The notes under the pieces were generated by a model. The model had not been told where the DNA came from. It saw nothing but the letters and a program-made list of their open reading frames with translations, and ran no database searches. Positions 58,675 through 64,000 of a stretch of DNA of 64,000 nucleotides are shown piece after piece (within the stretch, counting starts at the first letter, position 1; each line of letters starts with the position of its first letter). Position numbers and translations under genes: made by a program. The DNA comes from JAOAFX01 sp049700315 (GTDB taxonomy: Bacteria; Hydrothermota; Tepidihabitantia; SM23-42; JAOAFX01). Location of the stretch: NCBI GenBank assembly GCA_049700315.1, contig JBNAVN010000003.1, positions 16,543-80,542 of the forward strand, read 5' to 3'.

Positions 58675-59697
58675 TCATTGAATGATGATCTTTCCTTCAG
58701 TATAGTATGAACTGCTCCGGAATAAGTAGAAATAAATACCGGCATTCAACTTTTTACCGTTATCTGTTTTTCTATCCCAGACCACTGTCTCATTTTCCTG
58801 CATAACCCAACCTTTCAATACTTTTACAAGTCGTCCCTGAATATCATATATACTGATTTGGTATGGCTCTTTATTGCACAGGTGAATTGCAAACTTAACA
58901 TGGTCAGTGTTCGGATTTGACAATAGACGCACAGATTTATGGTCAATCTCAACTGGGGTAATATCTTCAATGCCCGTGAGATCGGTCATTTTTATTTCAC
59001 CCGCCTGGAAAACGCGCCTTGATGGCGCATCAGCCTGTAGCCAGGCTACAATATAGCATCTTGTGTCAACCCAGGTGGCATCAAGTGTAAAATTTCTGCT
59101 CTTCACAACAGTCTGATTTGGAGTAATTGTTACTTGTTCCCCGGTTTGATCAGGAAGGAAATCGCGCGCCAGATGATTATGCCAGGCGTGCCCATTGGGA
59201 TCAAGGTGGTATAGACTGTCCTCGGTAATCACAAAATACACCCGGGCAGTTATTGTTGCTGTTGAATCATTACGAAATGATGCATTTATCACACCGGTCT
59301 TGCTGCTTGAGTTATAAGTGCCTGTCATATTGAGTGTTATCACGGAAGGTTTGGTTATCTCTACTGCTATAGAATCGTCCCAATCAGATGGTGATGATCC
59401 GGTCCAGATATCCCTTCCATCAAGAAACAGCGATGGATATCCTAAAAAATTGTAAAAATACACCCGTGCACCTGCCTCTGCAAAATATCCGAAATCGCCG
59501 GGATTTGAGTGAAGTTCAACCAGGGCGGTTTGAGCAGGATACCAGAGAATAGCGACTGAATCCAGCAGACTGCTGGCATAAGGACAAGTTGGTCAGGTAT
59601 CCAAATATGCTTCTTCACATAACACGATGCGCTGGGCAGAGTACAGAGCACAACATAACAGTCCAATGCCCAATACAGCTGCCAATCCTTTTTTCAT
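58675..59697 (-). CDS. Omp28/thioredoxin-like secreted selenoprotein (UxxC motif), TGA read through
   Basis: One continuous frame of 340 codons containing a single TGA at 59595-59593 (codon 35). The signal peptide (KKGLAAVLGIGLLCCALYSA) is followed by VLCEEAYLDT-U-PTCPYASSLLD, so the TGA occupies the first position of a C-x-x-C redox motif of the Omp28/thioredoxin-like family. After it come GYPSLFLDGRDIW, beta-rich segments and a C-terminal sorting domain (IYDIQGRLVKVLKG ... GIYFYLFRSS). A hairpin with loop AGUCU follows the TGA by 16 nt. As a selenoprotein it would be an extracytoplasmic thiol/selenol oxidoreductase. If the TGA were a stop, only a 34-residue signal-peptide fragment would be made and the conserved C-terminal domain would have no start site. 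Confidence 0.85.
59562..59576 (-). promoter_or_regulatory. Predicted SECIS hairpin of the Omp28-like gene
   Basis: Starting 16 nt after the TGA, CCAGC-AGUCU-GCUGG forms a 5-bp stem with a GU-containing five-base loop. The loop is close to the C-AGGUCU-G loop of the E. coli fdhF SECIS and its distance lies in the range known for bacterial SECIS elements. Confidence 0.7.
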
Positions 59698-59806
59698 AAT
59701 ACCTCCTTTTCTCTAATAGTTAATTGTACTATTATTTTACCAAAAATCAAGGGTCTAATGCAAACATATTAAAATCAATGTGTCATATGCTACAAAAATA
59801 AATACT

Positions 59807-59950
59807 CTATTGTGTCTCTTTCTTTTTTACCATCCGCACACTATTTGAGCCACATTTTGGACAGGTATGTTCTTCAATTACACCTTTTACATAATGCAAT
59901 TTAAACTCTGCACCACATCTTAAACACTTAAAATCAGCCTGGTCAGGCAT
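59807..59950 (-). CDS. 47-residue zinc-ribbon protein
   Basis: A short protein with two CxxC/CxxC-type knuckles (FKCLRCGAEFKLHYV and HTCPKCGSNSVRMV) that should bind one zinc. It has AGGAGG a few bases upstream of ATG 59950. It resembles stand-alone zinc-ribbon/rubredoxin-like proteins. It lies between hdrA and the Omp28-like selenoprotein on the same strand. The precise role is unknown; it is too small for many automated gene callers. Confidence 0.78.
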   Translation of the reverse strand: MPDQADFKCLRCGAEFKLHYVKGVIEEHTCPKCGSNSVRMVKKKETQ

Positions 59951-59965
59951 AGAACCTCCTATTAA

Positions 59966-60054
59966 AAGGGTATCAGAAGATCAGGTTATCAGAATATCAG
60001 AGATGATATTTATTCACAATCCCGTCCCCCTGATTCCCTGATCCCCTGATACTC
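59966..60054. repeat. Inverted GTATCAG/CTGATAC words downstream of hdrA
   Basis: GGTATCAGAAGATCAGG on the left and CCTGATCCCCTGATAC on the right form an imperfect inverted repeat around an AT-rich centre. The same word is tandem at 51559. Confidence 0.5.
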
Positions 60055-62451
60055 TCATTTACTCTCGCTCAGCACCCGCACCGTATAATCAATCTCTTCT
60101 TTTGTTACCTTCTGGCGATGTCTTTCAATATCAATCATTGTCTTTGCAAATCTCTGCCCCTCGGCAGCACTTATCCATTCAAGAAACAATCTATCAACCC
60201 TTATTCCAAGTTTCTCAAGTTTATCCCATAATTTTTCAACCCTTTTCTGAGTCCAGCGATTGGCATCAATATAATGACAGTCTACAAAATGGCAACCAGA
60301 GACAACAACAATCGGCGAACCTTTCTTAAATGCATATAAAACCCAGTCTTCATCAACCCTGCCACTACACATTGTTCTGATTAAGCGGACACTCGGTGGA
60401 TATTGTAACCTTGCCCCACCACAGGTATCAGCACCTGCATAAGAACACCAGTTGCAGGCAAAGACAATTATCTTATCCTGAGGCTCTTCTTCAAGATAGA
60501 CATCAATCATTGCATAAATCTGTTCATCGGTGAAATGCCGCATCTTTATTGCACCAAATCTGCATTCTGCACCACAGGTTCCACAACCCTTGCACATTGC
60601 CTCAATGAGTTCAATGGTTTTCTTTTTTGGTTCCACTTTAATTGCCTTATACGGACAGGCCTGGGCACATATCGTGCAGAATCTACATAAATCAGGATTG
60701 ATTATTGATGTTATTGCTTCAAGTTTTATCTTATCAGCAGAAAGAATTGTCATTGCCCTTGATGCCGCAGCACTTGCCTGGGTAACAGAATCCTTTACAT
60801 CCTTCGGTGCCTCAGCACAGCCAGCAAAGAATACACCACTTGTCGGTGCGTCAACCGGTTTCAATTTTGGATGTGCCTCCATAAAAAATCCATCCGGTGT
60901 CTTGGAAAGTGTGAGCAATTTCTGAACCTCAGGCATATCCTGCCTCGGTGTCACACCAACAGATAACACAATCATATCAAGTTCGTGTTCAGTAATACGA
61001 TTTGTCGTAGTATCCTCAACGATTATCTTTAAATTCTTAGTTTCAGGGTCCTCAATTATCTCTCCCGGTATGCCACGCACATATTGAACCCCTGCCTCTT
61101 TACTCCTTTTGAACAAATCCTCAAAACCCTTGCCAAATGCCCTGATATCTATATAAAATACCTTTGCCTCAACATCTGGATAATGGTCTTTTAAAAGCAA
61201 TGTGTCTTTGACCGTATTCATACAACAGATGTTGCTACAATACGGTTTACCTCTTTTTTCTGATCGTGAACCCACACACTGTATAAAACCCACAGTCTTT
61301 GGTTTCTTTCTATCACTCGGTCTAATGAAATGTCCATCAGATGGACCGCCTGCTGAAATCAATCTTTCAAACTCCATACTCGTTATCACATTTGGATATT
61401 TTGTATAACCATATTCTTCAAGTTCGGTTGGATCATAAACATCCATACCAGTCGCTACGACTACAGCCCCTGCATCAAATTCTACAATCTTATCCTGCAT
61501 ATCATAATTAATACATTTCTTATCACACTTTTCTGCGCACTTTCCACAGGCAATTGGATTTGTACCAAGACATGCCTTCATATCAATCAGATATGCAGAA
61601 GGAACCGCCTGGGCAAAAGGGATATATATCGCCTTTCTTAATGATAAACCAAATTGATATTCATCAGGTACTGCTACAGGACAGACCTTTGCACACTCTC
61701 CACAGGCAGTGCACTGTGTCTCATCTACATATCGTGCCTTCTTCCGCACACGGATATGAAAGTTTCCAATATAACCGGATATAGATTCTACTTCGCTATA
61801 AGCGAAAAGTTTGATGTTTGGATGTCGACCGACATCCATCATCTTTGGTCCGAGAATTCATATCGCACAATCTAATGTAGGATAGGTCTTTGCAAGCTGC
61901 GCCATCAAACCGCCAAGCGAAGGCTCCTTTTCCACGAGATAGACCTGAACACCAGAGTCTGCAAGGTCAAGTGCTGCCTGCATCCCTGCGACACCACCGC
62001 CAATAACAAGTGCTGATTTTGTTACCGGAATCTCTCTCTCTTCCTGGGGCTCAAGGAATCTTGCACGTGCGACATATGCCTTTACAATATCAAACGCCTT
62101 TTTCGTCGCCTTATCTCTATCTGCCATATGAACCCAGGAACAGTGTTCACGGATGTTTGCCATATCAACGAGATAAGGATTTAGTCTAACTGATGAGACA
62201 CAATTTCTGAATGTTAGTTCGTGCATACGTGGTGAACATGCGGCAACTATAACCCTATTTAATTTCTGTTCGGTGATCGCCTTCTTTATCTCAGCCTGTC
62301 CGGGTTCAGAACACATATATCTATTCTTTACTGCAAAGACAACATCTTTTAATCCCTTTGCCTTTTCTACTACCGCATCCACATTGACTGATCCCGCAAT
62401 ATTGGTTCCGCATTCACATACAAAGACACCGATTCTCAAATCTTCGGGCAT
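60055..62451 (-). CDS. hdrA: HdrA-type flavoprotein with C-terminal MvhD domain; selenoprotein by in-frame TGA
   Basis: One frame of 798 codons interrupted by a single TGA at 61860-61858 (codon 198). The N-terminal HdrA domain (GVFVCECGTNIAG, YMCSEPGQ, AACSPRMHE) leads into the FAD-binding LVIGGGVAGMQAALDLADSG. Then comes KTYPTLDCAI-U-ILGPKMMDVGRHPN, where most HdrA proteins have Cys at the U position and some methanogen HdrA proteins have selenocysteine. Ferredoxin clusters (CTACGECAKVCPVAV; CRFCTICAQACPYKAI; CKGCGTCGAECRFGAI) and an MvhD-like C terminus (FACNWCSYAGADTCG, MCSGRVDEDWV, GCHFVDCHY) follow. It would bifurcate electrons with HdrB. ATG 62451 is preferred over GTG 62460 because of GGGGGTG upstream. 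Confidence 0.93.
61819..61838 (-). promoter_or_regulatory. Predicted SECIS hairpin of hdrA
   Basis: In the mRNA, UGGAUGUC-GGUC-GACAUCCA, a perfect 8-bp stem with a GGUC tetraloop, begins 19 nt after the UGA. A GGUC loop is the SelB-recognised element in E. coli fdhF. The position of the loop, about 28 nt after the UGA, fits bacterial SECIS spacing. Confidence 0.8.
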
Positions 62452-62460
62452 TAAAATCAC

Positions 62461-62522
62461 CCCCTTTCATTTTGAAATCCCAAAATTCAAACAATACAAT
62501 AAAATCCAAAATTTCGAAACAT
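62461..62522. other. Short spacer with AAATCCCAA-like words
   Basis: The 62 bases between hdrB and hdrA contain GAAATCCCAAAATTC and AAAATCCAAAATTTCG, similar to the spacer at 30706. No promoter is visible, so hdrA is probably read from the hdrB transcript. Confidence 0.35.
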
Positions 62523-63392
62523 TCACTTTATCTTCTCTAAGATTTTATCTGCCTTTACCCGGTGCGTCTGTAAGCCGACTTCTTCTGGTGATAGTCCCTG
62601 AGCAAGGCCAAGTAATTGAAAAAGATAGATAACTGGAATATTGTATTCTCTACCCTTTTTCCGGGAAATCATCAATTGTCCTAAATCAAAAGAAGAAAAA
62701 CAGGTTGGGCATATCAAACCCATACAATCAGCATCTTCTTCACTGATTGCCGAAAAGATTGACTCGGTCATCTCTAAGGGCAATTCATCATCCATACACC
62801 CTTTACCACAACAGAGCATCCTTTCTTTATGCTCCACCGGAATTGCACCCATTGCCCGGACAAAATCATCAAGGATTTGTGGATAGTCTGCATCATCCAC
62901 ATGCATAATCTGACTCGGCTTTAACAAATGGCAACCATAATGAATACCAACTTTTATACCGGTAAGGGGTCTTTTTATTGACCGTGTAATCGCGCCCATA
63001 CCAAGGTCATCCCTGAGTAAAACTGTGACATGCTTTACCTTCACTTTGCCTTTGTATTCTTTGTTTATCTTTTTCAGACGCTGATTTACTCCATTTTTTA
63101 ATTCTTCATCTTCAGTAAGGATATATTGTGCCTCTTTAAGGGTGGATATACATCCTGAACACATTGTTATTACATCAAGGCCGGTCTCTTCAGCAACCGC
63201 AAGATTCCTCGCCGCAATCGTGAGCCATTTCATCTTATCCCTTGCCTTGAAGTATATCGGGTCTGGACAGCAGGTAAATCCTTCTATATCAACGAGTTCA
63301 ACACCTAAATTCGGTAATGTCTTTCTAATTGCTAATTCCATCTGCGGATATTTTAAGGGCATCATACAGCCCCAGAAAGGGACGACCTTCAT
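62523..63392 (-). CDS. hdrB: HdrB-type heterodisulfide reductase subunit
   Basis: A 289-residue protein with two CCG domains. FWGCMMPLKYPQMELAI and FTCCPDP in the first half, HYGCHLLKPSQIM and MLCCGKGC-CPTCFSSFD in the second, supply the cysteines for noncubane [4Fe-4S] clusters that reduce a disulfide or related substrate. It pairs with HdrA downstream; no separate HdrC is in the window. ATG 63392 overlaps the stop of the nucleotidyltransferase gene upstream (ATGA). Confidence 0.93.
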   Translation of the reverse strand: MKVVPFWGCMMPLKYPQMELAIRKTLPNLGVELVDIEGFTCCPDPIYFKARDKMKWLTIAARNLAVAEETGLDVITMCSGCISTLKEAQYILTEDEELKNGVNQRLKKINKEYKGKVKVKHVTVLLRDDLGMGAITRSIKRPLTGIKVGIHYGCHLLKPSQIMHVDDADYPQILDDFVRAMGAIPVEHKERMLCCGKGCMDDELPLEMTESIFSAISEEDADCMGLICPTCFSSFDLGQLMISRKKGREYNIPVIYLFQLLGLAQGLSPEEVGLQTHRVKADKILEKIK

Positions 63393-63790
63393 AGTATTTC
63401 AGCCTCTCTTAAAATCCCTACACATTCACGGTAAGTAATGGAGTTTTTCTCTATGAGACTGGTTCTTAAATCAGGGTCCCGGTCAAAAATCAAAACGCCT
63501 TCTTTGAATACCCGGTTTAAGAATGTAAAAGCTACTAAATTAAGAACCACAACATCAATGTTATCAGGTTTTATATTAAGCCCAATTTTCATTAATGCCC
63601 TGGATATTTTGCATTTCAAATCCGATGTAATTTTGAAGACATTTTCTTCAACCAAAGGGGCAATATAAACTCCAACATCTATATCATTGTATCTTTTTTC
63701 TTTTATAATTGAACCGAAGAGGTAGACAAACTTTATCTGGGGTTCTTTTGTGAGAGTCTTTTTTAAGATTTTTGTTATTTTCCCCTGCAT
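63389..63790 (-). CDS. Stand-alone nucleotidyltransferase (MNT-type)
   Basis: A 133-residue protein with the MNT pattern VYLFGSIIKEKRYNDIDVGVYI (G-S followed by D-x-D) and DNIDVVVLN supplying the third acidic residue. MNT proteins often pair with HEPN toxins, but no HEPN gene is visible; instead the gene is coupled to hdrB by ATGA and read from the same promoter. Its job in this operon is unknown. Confidence 0.82.
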   Translation of the reverse strand: MQGKITKILKKTLTKEPQIKFVYLFGSIIKEKRYNDIDVGVYIAPLVEENVFKITSDLKCKISRALMKIGLNIKPDNIDVVVLNLVAFTFLNRVFKEGVLIFDRDPDLRTSLIEKNSITYRECVGILREAEIL

Positions 63791-63796
63791 ATCTAT

Positions 63797-63824
63797 ATTT
63801 TATTCAAAAATTTATAGATGTCAA
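63797..63824 (-). promoter_or_regulatory. Promoter for the nucleotidyltransferase-hdrB-hdrA operon, leaderless
   Basis: On the minus strand TTGACA (63824-63819), 16 nt, TAAAAT (63802-63797), six bases to ATG 63790. Confidence 0.75.
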
Positions 63825-63919
63825 TTGGTGTTGAGAAATGGATGAGAAGCACAATTTTATCTGAATAAATTCGGACGCCACGATTTTTCCTTTTTATCTT
63901 CTGCCTATTCAACTATTCT

Positions 63920-64000
63920 AAGATACATCAGGGGGTGCCCCCTCCAACTTCGCCAAAGGCTACGATGGACAGGTGAAACCCCCATAATCGCTCTGCCTGA
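63920..64000. repeat. Second, truncated copy of the MITE-like element
   Basis: TAAGATACATC followed by AGGGGGTGCCCCCT and GAAACCCCCATAATCG matches the left half of 58169-58267, with about 31 extra bases between the CCCCCT and GAAACC. The right end is cut by the window. Confidence 0.55.

Noticed and set aside
58238..58685. Short open frames in the repeat island
   Set aside because: They run across hairpin repeats and a MITE-like element, with no ribosome sites or recognisable domains.
60055..61842. Second half of hdrA as an independent gene starting at the ATG pair near 61842
   Set aside because: There is no ribosome site, the segment begins in the middle of the conserved HdrA flavin domain, and the upstream frame is continuous apart from one TGA at a cysteine position.
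1..64000. General reassignment of UGA to an amino acid
   Set aside because: Several well-defined genes end at TGA with conserved C termini (for example infC/rpmI overlap neighbours, acpS and pheT), so only specific TGA codons are read through.
1..64000. tRNA, rRNA and CRISPR loci
   Set aside because: I saw no cloverleaf-like segments, rRNA stretches or regularly spaced direct repeats with unique spacers.

Overview
The window is a dense, AT-rich bacterial chromosome segment, probably from an uncultured anaerobe. Secreted proteins ending in FlgD/type-IX-like sorting tails, a 2-oxoacid:ferredoxin oxidoreductase, heterodisulfide-reductase-type subunits and an RnfB-like ferredoxin suggest a candidate phylum such as WOR-3/Stahlbacteria or another FCB-related lineage. 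That placement is inference; there is no rRNA gene here to confirm it. Many genes are preceded by near-consensus TTGACA/TATAAT boxes with an almost invariant 16-nt spacer, and at several genes the start codon sits only 5-6 nt after the -10 box, which predicts leaderless mRNAs.

Layout. 1-3387 (+): the end of polA, a DUF1858 protein, a Nudix-PanD fusion, a COG0731 radical SAM protein and a DUF6125-like protein. 9850-3391 (-): one long envelope-type run (aminotransferase, lipid A-type acyltransferase, dUTPase, PimA-like glycosyltransferase, MFS exporter, polysaccharide deacetylase, TPR protein). 10006-15237 (+): a PAS/GGDEF diguanylate cyclase, a GalE-like epimerase, a DUF58 protein and a BatA-like protein. 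17043-15239 (-): argF and a YbbR protein. 17146-25982 (+): translation and cell-division genes thrS-infC-rpmI-rplT-pheS-pheT, a ZapB-like coiled coil, zapA, a 6S RNA and rny. 26029-30705 (+): threonine-to-glycine genes tdh and kbl enclosing acpS, an acetyl-CoA synthetase and an acyl carrier protein, then an FAD amine oxidase. 32193-38733 (+): tgt with a frame break, pilMNOPQ, rsmD and coaD. 43180-38723 (-): thiE, hpf, hprK, a mannose-type EIIA and an acyl-CoA ligase. 44555-45051 (-): a TPR/coiled-coil protein, a cold-shock protein and an 18-residue lysine-rich mini-gene. 45269-49008 (+): a GYD protein, an RnfB-like ferredoxin, agmatinase and an M1 peptidase. 51796-49021 (-): korDABC. 56035-52391 (-): a two-gene nucleotidyltransferase pair. 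56353-57546 (+): a secreted repeat protein. 57547-58674: a repeat-rich noncoding island. 63790-58675 (-): a nucleotidyltransferase, hdrB, hdrA, a zinc ribbon and a thioredoxin-like secreted protein.

The most striking observation is two probable selenoproteins. HdrA (60055-62451) and an Omp28/thioredoxin-like secreted protein (58675-59697) are each interrupted by one in-frame TGA placed exactly where a redox cysteine belongs (DCxxU in HdrA, UxxC in the Omp28-like protein). Each TGA is followed at bacterial-SECIS distance by a hairpin whose loop carries GGUC or AGUCU. TGA is used as a normal stop in other genes here, so general recoding is unlikely. Other highlights are the Nudix-PanD fusion, a tgt gene broken at an A9/A_AAA_AAC slippery site, a 6S RNA between zapA and rny, infC starting with ATT, and a GlnE-like/AbiEii-like nucleotidyltransferase pair of unknown role.
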